Shown here: piece after piece, positions 6,687 through 12,800 of the stretch
How positions within the stretch are numbered: the first letter of the stretch is position 1
Layout: every line of letters begins with the position of its first letter
Origin: CAIXOZ01 sp046091285
GTDB taxonomy: Bacteria; Cyanobacteriota; Cyanobacteriia; PCC-6307; Cyanobiaceae
NCBI GenBank assembly: GCA_046091285.1
Contig: JBJTBH010000123.1
Span: forward strand, 1 to 12,800
Direction of reading: 5' to 3'
DNA length: 12,800 bases
Notes under the pieces: generated by a model
Seen by the model: the letters and a program-made list of their open reading frames with translations, nothing else
Told to the model about the DNA's origin: nothing
Databases searched by the model: none
Made by a program: the position numbers and the translations under genes

Positions 6687-7684
6687 AGAGCCGCCTCCCA
6701 TACCGCCGCTGGATCCGCCTGAAACAGCCCTCCCGGCGGCCGCCACCCCGGGGCCAGACCAGGCGCGCAAGGGGTGGGGCCCCACTGCTGCAGAGCCGCC
6801 AGGTGGCCGACAAGGCGCCAGCCGATCCCAGTCTCGAAGGCGGTGCTCACCATCCAGCGCCGCTGTCCCGCCGTCAGAGCCTGCAGCAAGGGCCTGGGAT
6901 CACCCTCCAGCAGCGGGCGCCGCACCAGCCAGCCGGGCCAGTGCCTCGCCAGCCCGGGATCGCAGCGCCGCGATTCATCGAGGGCCACCGGCAGCCGGAC
7001 CGCCAGCTGCCGCAGTCCGGGCCCATCGGCTGGAGCCAGGGGTTGCTCCAACCACTCCAGACGCTCGTCATCGAGCAGGCGATCAGCCCAGCGCCAGGCG
7101 GTGATGCGATCCCAGCCGCCGTTGGCATCCAGCCGCAGGCGAGCGGCGGCGGGCAGACGATCCAGCAGGGCCGACAGCAACGACCACTCCAGGTCCGGAT
7201 CTGCGGCCGCCACCTTCCACTTGACGGTCAGCGGCAACCTCGACGGCGCCTGCGGCGCTCTGGCTTCCGCGGAGGCCAGGACCCGCTCCAGGGCCGACAG
7301 CATCGCCGCCCCCGCCGGCAGCAGCACCGCCGAAGCCGGCGGGGGCCACCAGCCCCCCTGGCCTTCAGAGCCGAGACCATCGAGTTCAGCCAGGGCCAGT
7401 CCGAGGGCCCCCTGCAACGGCAACGGCAAAGACGGCAGCAGCGACTCCAGGGCCACACGATCCAGCGAGACCGGCAGGGCGGCGATCGCCGCCGCCAGGG
7501 CCTCAGGATCGGGAGTCTCGGGCGGCAGCAGCGTCGCCTCCCCCCAGCCGAGGGCACCGGTCTCCGCCTCGAGCCGTAACAACCACCCCCGTCGCTGCGC
7601 CAGGGCCCCGTGGGCGGTGATCAGGGCTTCGGGCAGCGTGAAGCGATAGGGGCGCCAGGCGAGCCGCAGAAGGGATCCGACCAC
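6677..7684 (-). CDS. menC: o-Succinylbenzoate synthase MenC (enolase superfamily)
   Basis: Dehydrates SHCHC to o-succinylbenzoate in phylloquinone synthesis. The 335-residue product has the enolase-superfamily barrel landmarks: the KxK motif TVKWKVA (Lys155, Lys157, the second being the usual base), and three metal ligands in LRLDANGG (Asp186), EWLEQPL (Glu213) and VALDESRR (Asp236). The STAFETGIG loop follows near residues 280-288. The later active-site lysine of characterised enzymes (usually in a VxKP segment) is replaced: the text here is WLVRRPLLEG, Arg255-Arg256. The start is GTG 7684, one base after the menA stop (TGA-G-GTG). The open frame continues upstream, but that part is a shadow of menA; the conserved LRLAWRPYRFTL begins just after this GTG. 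The 3' end overlaps menE by 10 bp. Function is supported by motifs and cluster position. Confidence 0.92.
   Translation of the reverse strand: MVGSLLRLAWRPYRFTLPEALITAHGALAQRRGWLLRLEAETGALGWGEATLLPPETPDPEALAAAIAALPVSLDRVALESLLPSLPLPLQGALGLALAELDGLGSEGQGGWWPPPASAVLLPAGAAMLSALERVLASAEARAPQAPSRLPLTVKWKVAAADPDLEWSLLSALLDRLPAAARLRLDANGGWDRITAWRWADRLLDDERLEWLEQPLAPADGPGLRQLAVRLPVALDESRRCDPGLARHWPGWLVRRPLLEGDPRPLLQALTAGQRRWMVSTAFETGIGWRLVGHLAALQQWGPTPCAPGLAPGWRPPGGLFQADPAAVWEAALWS
6694..6699 (-). promoter_or_regulatory. Shine-Dalgarno site for menE
   Basis: On the minus strand GGGAGG stands 7 nt before GTG 6686. The same bases include the end of an in-frame ATG (6701-6699), so the site decides for the GTG start. 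It lies within the 3' end of menC. Confidence 0.6.
7482..7489. repeat. HIP1 octamer GCGATCGC
   Basis: HIP1 is the palindromic octamer over-represented in many cyanobacterial genomes. This copy is inside menC. It supports, without proving, a cyanobacterial origin. Confidence 0.7.
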
Positions 7685-7685
7685 C

Positions 7686-8648
7686 TCAGCCCAGGCGGCC
7701 GCCGAGGGCCAGGCCAAGGGCCAGCCCGAGTCCGCTGAGGGCCTGGAAGCGGATCGCCAGGAACTTGCTGGAGACAATCCGCTGCGGTTCCTGATGGTGC
7801 TCCCGCAGCAGTCGGATCAGGGCCTGCGCCGGCGGCAGTCCGACCGCCCCCAGAAGGGCGCTCAGGGGCCACTGGCCCGTCAGCACCGGCGCCCAGGCCA
7901 GGGCCAGGCTGCCGGCGACGAACCAGGGCACCAGGGCGGCAGCGCGGGCGGTACCGAGCCGCACCACCGGCGAACGCTTGCCATGGGCGGCATCCTCGGC
8001 CACCTGATGGAAGTGGGAGCAGAACAGCACCAGGGTGGTCGCCAGGGCAGGCCCACTGCCAAGGGCGATCGCCTGCCGCCATGGGATACCGGCCCCAAAG
8101 GCCCCTGCCGGCGCCAGGGCCAGCAGCGCCGCGGCCGTGGCGCAGGGCCCGAAGGCCAGCCAGCAGAGGGGTTCCCCGAGCCCCCGATAGCCGAGACGGA
8201 AGGGCGGCCCCTGATACACGTAGCCGAGTCCGCAACAGGCCAGCACCAACGCCAGCACCAGGGGTGAACTGTGCAGGGCCACCAGCGCCATCAACGCCAG
8301 TCCGAGCAGCAGGGCGCCATGGGCGACAACCGCCACCCGGTCGCGGCGACCGGTGAGATTGACGAGGGAATGGGGCTTCCCCAGGGCATCCACACCGGTG
8401 TCGGCATCGAAGACATCGTTGCTGAGGTTTTCCCACACCAACAGCAGCACCGCCGCCACGAGGAAGAGCAGCAGCTGATCGAGACGACAGGAGGCCGGTC
8501 CGCGCTGACCGAGCCACCAGCCGGCCGCCAGCAGCACCGGCATCACGGCCACCGAATACATCGGCCACTTGATCGCCGCCTGCCACAACCGCCGCCGCTC
8601 CCTGGGATCCGGGGCATGAAGGCTTGCGACGACCTGGGGCTCCGGCAT
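7686..8648 (-). CDS. menA: 1,4-Dihydroxy-2-naphthoate phytyltransferase MenA (UbiA family)
   Basis: Membrane prenyltransferase that joins the phytyl chain to 1,4-dihydroxy-2-naphthoate, releasing CO2, late in phylloquinone synthesis. The 320-residue product from ATG 8648 (MPEPQVVASL) has the first aspartate-rich motif NDVFDADTGVD (77-87) binding Mg-prenyl diphosphate, the YVYQGPPFRLGYRGLGE loop (143-159), and a second motif HFHQVAEDAAHGKRS (212-226). About eight or nine hydrophobic helices, starting with MYSVAVMPVLLAAGWWLG, match UbiA proteins. The frame is open far upstream, but that part is antisense to menF. Few other starts lie near the conserved IKWPMYSVAVMP, so ATG 8648 is preferred. 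menC begins one base after the stop, so menA-menC-menE form a leftward operon. The phytyl specificity is inferred from the cyanobacterial setting. Confidence 0.95.
   Translation of the reverse strand: MPEPQVVASLHAPDPRERRRLWQAAIKWPMYSVAVMPVLLAAGWWLGQRGPASCRLDQLLLFLVAAVLLLVWENLSNDVFDADTGVDALGKPHSLVNLTGRRDRVAVVAHGALLLGLALMALVALHSSPLVLALVLACCGLGYVYQGPPFRLGYRGLGEPLCWLAFGPCATAAALLALAPAGAFGAGIPWRQAIALGSGPALATTLVLFCSHFHQVAEDAAHGKRSPVVRLGTARAAALVPWFVAGSLALAWAPVLTGQWPLSALLGAVGLPPAQALIRLLREHHQEPQRIVSSKFLAIRFQALSGLGLALGLALGGRLG
8065..8072. repeat. HIP1 octamer GCGATCGC
   Basis: Second internal HIP1 copy, inside menA. Confidence 0.7.
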
Positions 8649-8670
8649 GGCGTGGGACTGCAAGGCGCTC

Positions 8671-8701
8671 GGGAAGGCCCATACATTTGAGCAGCCTTCC
8701 C
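8671..8701. promoter_or_regulatory. Inverted repeat in the menA/menF divergent promoter gap
   Basis: GGGAAGGC (8671-8678) and GCCTTCCC (8694-8701) are perfect inverted copies separated by 15 bases that include the only AT-rich run of the gap (ATACATTTGA). The element sits in the centre of the 75-bp space between the menA start (8648) and menF start (8724). It could be an operator for a dimeric regulator or a hairpin in a 5' leader. TACATT (8682-8687) is a weak -10-like match for menF. No regulator is identified. Confidence 0.45.
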
Positions 8702-8723
8702 TGCCGCGCCCGAGGCCCATCCG

Positions 8724-10157
8724 GTGCAGGAGCCCGATGCCTTCCCGACACTGCTCGCTGCCGCGGCCCGGGGGGCCGCCCAGCTGGAGGAGGAGGGCGT
8801 CCTCAGCCTGGCCCTGCGTCTGCCGTGGGAGCCATGCCAGCCCGGCCCGGATCCCCTGCAGCTGCTGCCGCACCTGAAGGGGGCCGACCCGTTCCGTTTC
8901 CTCTGGGATGGAGCCCCCGGGCTCTGCCTGGCGGCCAGCGGCCGCAGCCACAGCCTCGACCTGAGCGGTCCGCGGCGCTTCGAGCTGGCCCAGCGCTTCA
9001 GCAGCCTCAGCCTCAGCCGCCTGGCGATGCCGCAGGCCTGCCCGGCGCTGGCGCGGCCACGGGTGCTGCTGGCCTTCGCCTTCTTCGACAGCCCCCTGCA
9101 TGAAGGGATGGGGGTGCCCGGGCTGCAGGCGGTGCTGCCACGCTGGCAGCTGAGTCGTCAGGGGCGCCAGGGCTGGCTGCGGCTGCAACGGCCTCTGGGC
9201 GGCGATGTGACCGCCCGCAGCCTGGCGGAAGAACTCTGGGAGGAAGGAACGCGGATCCGCCGGCTCTGCCAGGAGGGCTGGGCCGACAACCGAGCCAGGG
9301 AACCGGAATCAGCGCTGCTCGATGCCGCCGACCTCAGCGCCCAGCCCTGGCGACGCGATTACCTGGTGGCGGTGGAGCGGGCCCTGGAGCTGGTGGATGA
9401 GGAGGAACTTCAGAAACTGGTGCTGGCGGTGCGTCAACCGCTGCTGCTGCAGCAACCCCTCGATCCCCTGGCCCTGCTGGATCGCCTGCGCCGTCGCCAG
9501 GCCGGCAGCTGCCGGTTCCTCTGGCAACGGACGACGGATGACGTGCTGTTCGGCGCCTCCCCGGAACGCCTGCTGACGGTGCGCCAGGGGCAGCTGCGCA
9601 GTGATGCCCTGGCCGGCACCGCCCTGGCGGCTGGAGAGGCCCGGGGCCTGCTTCAATCCGGCAAGGATCGGCATGAACACGAGCTGGTGGTGGAGACCAT
9701 CAGCCGGGTGCTTGGCGAGGCCGGCCTGATCGCCCGCCGACCGCGCCATCCACGGCTGGCCCGCCATGGCCACCTGGTGCATCTGCACACACCGATCACC
9801 GCTGACCTCGGCCCGGTGCATCCCCTGGCCCTGGCGGAGCGGCTGCACCCCACCCCTGCGGTGGCCGGCCTGCCGAGGCGTCAGGCGATGGGCTGGTTGC
9901 GCAGCCTCGAACCGTTTGAACGCGGCCATTACGCCGCACCGATCGGCTGGATCGACAGCGAAGGCGACACCGACCTGCGGGTGGCGATCCGCAGCGGCCA
10001 TCTGCGGGGCCGCCAGCTCGACCTCACCGCCGGCGCCGGTCTGGTGCGGGGATCGAATCCGGAGCGGGAACTGGAGGAGGTGGGCCTGAAACTGGATGTG
10101 CTCAGGCAGCAGCTCGGGGCCCCGGGATCCGCCCTGGCAGCGCGGCATCGGGGCTGA
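8724..10157 (+). CDS. menF: Isochorismate synthase MenF
   Basis: Chorismate-utilising enzyme that converts chorismate to isochorismate, the committed step toward phylloquinone. The 477-residue product has a variable N-terminal half and a conserved catalytic C-terminal half. The latter shows QKLVLA (Lys231 probably the general base), FGASPERLL (276-284), LAGTA (296-300), KDRHEHELV (314-322), HPTPAVAG (375-382), RGHYAAPIGW (400-409) and GAGLVRGSNPERE (437-449). The Mg-ligand glutamates in HEHELV and NPERELEE are present. In the GxYxGPxGW-type motif Ala replaces the second Gly. Start: GTG 8724, with GAGG 8 nt upstream. Anthranilate or aminodeoxychorismate synthase is unlikely given the men genes directly divergent from it. 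It converges with gshB, 12 bp between the stops. Confidence 0.95.
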   Translation: MQEPDAFPTLLAAAARGAAQLEEEGVLSLALRLPWEPCQPGPDPLQLLPHLKGADPFRFLWDGAPGLCLAASGRSHSLDLSGPRRFELAQRFSSLSLSRLAMPQACPALARPRVLLAFAFFDSPLHEGMGVPGLQAVLPRWQLSRQGRQGWLRLQRPLGGDVTARSLAEELWEEGTRIRRLCQEGWADNRAREPESALLDAADLSAQPWRRDYLVAVERALELVDEEELQKLVLAVRQPLLLQQPLDPLALLDRLRRRQAGSCRFLWQRTTDDVLFGASPERLLTVRQGQLRSDALAGTALAAGEARGLLQSGKDRHEHELVVETISRVLGEAGLIARRPRHPRLARHGHLVHLHTPITADLGPVHPLALAERLHPTPAVAGLPRRQAMGWLRSLEPFERGHYAAPIGWIDSEGDTDLRVAIRSGHLRGRQLDLTAGAGLVRGSNPERELEEVGLKLDVLRQQLGAPGSALAARHRG

Positions 10158-10169
10158 TCCGGGGCCGCT

Positions 10170-11153
10170 TCAGGCGGCGAGCAGGCGCTCCATCGTCTGA
10201 TCAGCAAGGGGCTGATGGCCGAGCCATTCCACCTCACGCACACCGGTCGGACTGGTGACGTTGATCTCACTGAGACGACCGTCGATCACATCGATACCGA
10301 CGAAGAACAACCCCGCCTGCCGCAGATCGGCACCGATCTCACGGCAGATGGCCTGCTCAGCGGTGCTGAGCTCCGTGGCCTCCGGCTGGCCACCGACCGC
10401 CAGATTGCTGCGGAATTCACCGGCCTGTGGCCGACGATTGACCGCCCCGAGGGGCTCGCCGTCGACCATCAGGATCCGCTTGTCGCCGGCGCTGACGCCC
10501 GGCAGGAAGGCCTGGACCATCACCGGCAGCTGTTGCTGCTGGGTCACCAGTTCCAGCAGGGCCCGCAGGCCCGGGGCCCCGGCGCTGCTGCGCACCACCC
10601 CCTGACCGGCGCGCCCGCCCAGGGGCTTGAGCACGACGTCACCGTGATCGGCCGCAAAGGCCGCCAGCTGCTCGACGGCGCTGCTGACCAGCGATGGAGC
10701 CATCAGATGGCTGAAGCGCAGCGCCCCCAGCTTTTCGTTCCAGGCCCGCAGGGAGGCCGGGCGGTTCAGGACCCGCACGCCGGAGCGTTCCGCCAGATCG
10801 AGCAGATGGGTGGCGTAGAGGTAGGCCTCATCCACAGGCGGATCCTTCCGCATCCAGACCCGCGGGAAATGATCCAGCGGCAGATGGTGCGGTTCGCCGA
10901 GCTGGAACCAGGGCTCCGGCACCACCCAGCCGTCGGCTGTGGGGGCCATCGGCGCCAGGGTCACGGGTTGGACCCGCCCCCAGGCCTTCACACCGACGGC
11001 CGAGAGATCGGCGGGGGTGCACACCCAGACCTGCTGGCCGGCGCGTTGGGCGGCCTGCATCAGGGCCACGGTCGAATCCTTGGCGGGCCGGAGCCCGGCG
11101 ATCGGATCGATGATGAACAGCTGGGGTTCGCGGCTGGCGGTGGAGGAAGGCAA
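10170..11153 (-). CDS. gshB: Glutathione synthetase
   Basis: ATP-grasp ligase joining gamma-glutamylcysteine and glycine, the second step of glutathione synthesis in the cytosol. The 327-residue product has LFIIDPIAGLRPAKDST (12-28), MRKDPPVD (101-108), NEKLGA (139-144), the ATP-grasp loop VLKPLGGRAGQGV (174-186), KRIL (225-228), FRSNLAVGG (247-255) and the metal/glycine-site segment GIDVIDGRLSEINVTSPTG (286-304). The start is TTG 11153: GGAGG stands 8 nt upstream, inside the last codons of grxC, and the next in-frame ATG is 31 codons later, beyond conserved sequence. It follows grxC with three bases between stop and start, so the two are almost certainly co-transcribed, a sensible pair because glutaredoxin uses glutathione. 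No gshA is in the window. Confidence 0.96.
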   Translation of the reverse strand: MPSSTASREPQLFIIDPIAGLRPAKDSTVALMQAAQRAGQQVWVCTPADLSAVGVKAWGRVQPVTLAPMAPTADGWVVPEPWFQLGEPHHLPLDHFPRVWMRKDPPVDEAYLYATHLLDLAERSGVRVLNRPASLRAWNEKLGALRFSHLMAPSLVSSAVEQLAAFAADHGDVVLKPLGGRAGQGVVRSSAGAPGLRALLELVTQQQQLPVMVQAFLPGVSAGDKRILMVDGEPLGAVNRRPQAGEFRSNLAVGGQPEATELSTAEQAICREIGADLRQAGLFFVGIDVIDGRLSEINVTSPTGVREVEWLGHQPLADQTMERLLAA

Positions 11154-11156
11154 GGA

Positions 11157-11420
11157 TCAGGCCTCCAGCAGGGCATCGAGGCGACCGCTGCGCTCGAGGG
11201 CGTGAAGGTCGTCGCAACCACCGACGTGCTGACCGTCGATGAAGATCTGAGGAACGCTGCGCCGTCCGCCGCTCCGGGCCGCCATCGCCGTACGGGCCGC
11301 TTCATCCCCATCGATGACGTGCTCGCGGTAGGTCACCCCCTTGCGATCGAGCAGGGCCTTGGCACGGACACAGAAGGGACAGGCCCGCCAGGTGTAGATC
11401 TCAACAGAAGCGGAAGCCAT
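11157..11420 (-). CDS. grxC: Glutaredoxin 3 (GrxC type)
   Basis: Small dithiol glutaredoxin, 87 residues from ATG 11420, reducing disulfides and glutathione mixed disulfides in the cytosol with glutathione as electron donor. The thioredoxin fold is shown by the first strand VEIYTWRACPFC with the CPFC active site (residues 14-17), the cis-proline motif SVPQIF and the glutathione-binding GGCDDL segment followed by a short C-terminal helix. An ATG four codons upstream (11432, MPCRM...) is an alternative start; MASASVEIYTW fits usual glutaredoxin N-termini better. gshB follows three bases after the stop. The gene is divergent from prfB across about 146 bp that contain a tandem repeat and a hairpin-forming inverted repeat. 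Confidence 0.94.
   Translation of the reverse strand: MASASVEIYTWRACPFCVRAKALLDRKGVTYREHVIDGDEAARTAMAARSGGRRSVPQIFIDGQHVGGCDDLHALERSGRLDALLEA
11162..11166 (-). promoter_or_regulatory. Shine-Dalgarno site supporting the TTG start of gshB
   Basis: GGAGG on the minus strand, 8 nt before TTG 11153 and within the final Glu-Ala codons of grxC. It is the main reason for accepting a TTG start and indicates translational coupling between the two genes. Confidence 0.6.
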
Positions 11421-11494
11421 CCGGCACGGCATGCGTCGGCGGCGATCCTAGGCAGCAGTGCCTGGAGGAACACGGCAGCCGTCGGGCGATGGCT

Positions 11495-11524
11495 GGGCCG
11501 GCCGGGATCGGGCCGGCCGGGATC
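11495..11524. repeat. Two tandem copies of a 15-bp GC-rich unit
   Basis: GGGCCGGCCGGGATC occurs at 11495-11509 and 11510-11524 without mismatch, each copy containing the palindrome GGCCGGCC. It lies in the grxC/prfB divergent gap. A slippage duplication is the simplest reading; a regulatory role is not shown. Confidence 0.8.
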
Positions 11525-11529
11525 GGGGT

Positions 11530-11550
11530 GGCAACGCCTGGTACGTTGCC
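11530..11550. promoter_or_regulatory. Inverted repeat just upstream of prfB
   Basis: GGCAACG (11530-11536) and CGTTGCC (11544-11550) are perfect inverted copies around a 7-base spacer CCTGGTA, ending 16 bases before the prfB ATG. It could be a stem-loop in the prfB 5' leader or a dimer-binding operator. There is no T tract, so it is not a standard terminator. Confidence 0.45.
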
Positions 11551-11566
11551 GTGAGGCCCTTCCAGG

Positions 11567-12701
11567 ATGCTGGTGCTCGCCCTCACCGACTTCAAGCGCG
11601 CTCTTTCCGAGCTCACTGACCGCCTGGGCAACGCCCAGGACTGTCTTTGACGTCCCTGCTCTGAAGGCCCGCCAGCAGGACCTCGAACAGCTGGCCTCCC
11701 AGCCCGACTTCTGGGACGACCAGAAGCAGGCCCAGGTCAGGATGCGCCAGCTCGATGAGGTGAAGGCCCAGCTCGAGCAGCTCGCCCAGTGGCAATCGGC
11801 GGTGGCCGATGCCGACGCCACCGTGGAGCTCTACGGCCTCGAGCCCGATGAGGAGCTGCTGGCTGAATCGAACGGAGCTCTGCAGAAGCTGCGCGCCGAT
11901 CTGGACCGCTGGGAGCTGGAGCGCCTGCTCAGCGGCCCTTACGACAAGGAAGGCGCCGTGATCTCGATCAACGCCGGCGCCGGCGGCACCGACGCCCAGG
12001 ACTGGGCCCTGATGCTGATGCGCATGTACACGCGCTGGGCGGAGGACCACGGCATGAAGGTGAGCGTGGACGAACTCAGCGAGGGTGAGGAAGCCGGTAT
12101 CAAGAGCTGCACGATCGAGATCGAGGGCCGTTACGCCTACGGCTACCTGCGCAATGAAAAGGGCACGCACCGGCTGGTGCGCATCAGCCCGTTCAATGCC
12201 AATGACAAACGGCAGACCAGTTTTGCCGGGGTGGAGGTGATGCCGAAGATCGAGGAGGAGGTGAAGCTCAACATCCCGGAGAAGGACCTGGAGATCACCA
12301 CAACCCGGTCCGGCGGCGCCGGCGGCCAGAACGTGAACAAGGTGCACACGGCCGTGCGCATCCTGCACATCCCCACGGGATTGTTCGTGCGCTGCACCCA
12401 GGAACGCTCGCAGCTCCAGAACAAGGAGAAGGCGATGGCGCTGCTGATGGCCAAGCTGCTGGTGATCGCCCAGGAGCAGCGTGCCGCCGAGATCGCCGAC
12501 ATCCGCGGCGACATCGTCGAGGCGGCCTGGGGGAACCAGATCCGCAACTATGTGTTCCACCCGTACCAGATGGTGAAGGATCTGCGGACCCAGCACGAAA
12601 CCACCGATGTGCAGGGCGTGATGGACGGTGATCTCGATCCCTTCATCCAGAGCCTGCTGCATGCGGGTGTGGATGTGGCCGGAGGCGGCAGCGATGACTG
12701 A
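11567..12701 (+). CDS. prfB: Peptide chain release factor 2 with programmed +1 frameshift
   Basis: Class I release factor that ends translation at UGA and UAA. It is encoded in two frames: 11567-11647 gives 27 residues ending NAQDCL, then an in-frame TGA (11648-11650); skipping base 11648 continues at GAC 11649 through to 12701, total 377 residues. Seen directly are the stop-recognition tripeptide SPF (207-209, in RISPFNANDKR) and the peptidyl-tRNA hydrolysis motif GGQ (252-254, in RSGGAGGQNVNKVHT). These lie within two positions of the E. coli RF2 numbering, supporting the spliced reading. The ATG at 11567 has GAGG about 10 nt upstream; GTG 11573 is an alternative two codons in. The second frame stays open far upstream, but that part is antisense to gshB and grxC and is not protein. 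The next gene overlaps the stop by 8 bp. Confidence 0.97.
11637..11651 (+). promoter_or_regulatory. prfB programmed +1 frameshift site
   Basis: The slippery site CTTTGAC (11645-11651) is the same as in the classical bacterial prfB element. CTT is in the first frame, TGA is the in-frame stop, and GAC is the first codon of the new frame. AGGA (11637-11640) four bases before CTT is a short Shine-Dalgarno-like stimulator. Known mechanism: low RF2 slows UGA decoding, favouring the +1 slip and so raising RF2, an autoregulatory loop. Confidence 0.93.
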
Positions 12702-12800
12702 GGAGAACCCCAGCTTCACGAAGCTGGCCATGCGCAACATGGTGCGCAAGGGTCGTCAGAGCCTGCTGCATTTTGGCCTCACGGCCCTGGGCCTCACCGG
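12694..12800 (+). CDS. DUF3285-like small cyanobacterial protein, 5' part
   Basis: The first 35 codons of a gene running off the window. The product begins MTEENPSFTKLAMRNMVRKG and continues into a hydrophobic segment (HFGLTALGLT) that looks like the start of a membrane span. This matches my memory of the short cyanobacterial DUF3285 family, which has the conserved KLAMRNMVRK motif and one TM helix; its function is unknown. The ATG at 12694 has GGAGG 8 nt upstream (12681-12685, inside prfB) and overlaps the prfB stop by 8 bp in another frame, so co-translation with prfB is likely. The end of the gene is not visible. Confidence 0.8.
   Translation, partial: MTEENPSFTKLAMRNMVRKGRQSLLHFGLTALGLT

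Noticed and set aside
10164..10178. Short hairpin GCCGC-TTCAG-GCGGC between menF and gshB ends
   Set aside because: 5-bp stem, no T tract; too weak to call a terminator although it sits between convergent stops.
10215..11648. Long plus-strand open frame joining in-frame to the RF2 body (apparent 828-residue protein)
   Set aside because: Its first half is antisense to gshB and grxC, is low-complexity, and merely happens to lack stops in GC-rich DNA. The real RF2 N-terminus is in the other frame before the CTTTGAC site.
11613..12749. 378-codon minus-strand open frame opposite prfB
   Set aside because: His/Leu-rich antisense shadow of a well-identified RF2 gene.

Overview
The window looks like ordinary chromosomal backbone from a high-GC picocyanobacterium of the Synechococcus/Cyanobium type. 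The evidence is an ndhH gene of cyanobacterial type, a phylloquinone (menA/C/E/F) gene cluster, a prfB gene followed by a small DUF3285-like gene, and a strongly GC-rich third codon position in most genes. Three GCGATCGC octamers (HIP1, the cyanobacterial palindrome) are also present. The genus is an inference. I see no rRNA, tRNA, CRISPR array, insertion sequence or prophage gene.

Layout, left to right. The 3' end of a cysteine desulfurase gene (1-345, +) converges with rsmH (349-1404, -). From an 80-bp divergent gap ndhH (1485-2669, +) runs into a DUF2752-type membrane protein gene through a GTGA overlap. That pair converges with a hydrophobic membrane protein gene (3141-3815, -) at a 22-bp perfect palindrome. 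A second divergent gap (3816-3921), holding two perfect 19-bp tandem repeats, leads to a hot-dog thioesterase, probably 1,4-dihydroxy-2-naphthoyl-CoA hydrolase (3922-4371, +). An unrecognised three-TM protein follows (4515-5414, +), with visibly lower GC than its neighbours.

The main metabolic block is the phylloquinone cluster. menA, menC and menE (8648 down to 5436, -) are tightly packed, probably translationally coupled, and divergent from menF (8724-10157, +). The 75-bp gap between menA and menF carries an 8-bp inverted repeat. MenF converts chorismate to isochorismate, MenC makes o-succinylbenzoate, MenE activates it to its CoA ester, the thioesterase at 3922 would release 1,4-dihydroxy-2-naphthoate, and MenA prenylates that product. 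The result is phylloquinone, the A1 electron carrier of photosystem I. menD, menB, menH and the final methyltransferase are not in the window.

The right-hand part holds a grxC-gshB glutathione operon (11420 down to 10170, -), divergent from prfB (11567-12701, +). prfB carries the classical programmed +1 frameshift at an in-frame UGA. A small DUF3285-like gene overlaps the prfB stop and runs off the window.

I found no clearly novel biological system. The points most worth a second look are the prfB recoding site, an Arg where MenC normally has an active-site Lys, the low-GC orphan membrane protein, and the inverted repeats in the menA/menF and grxC/prfB divergent gaps.
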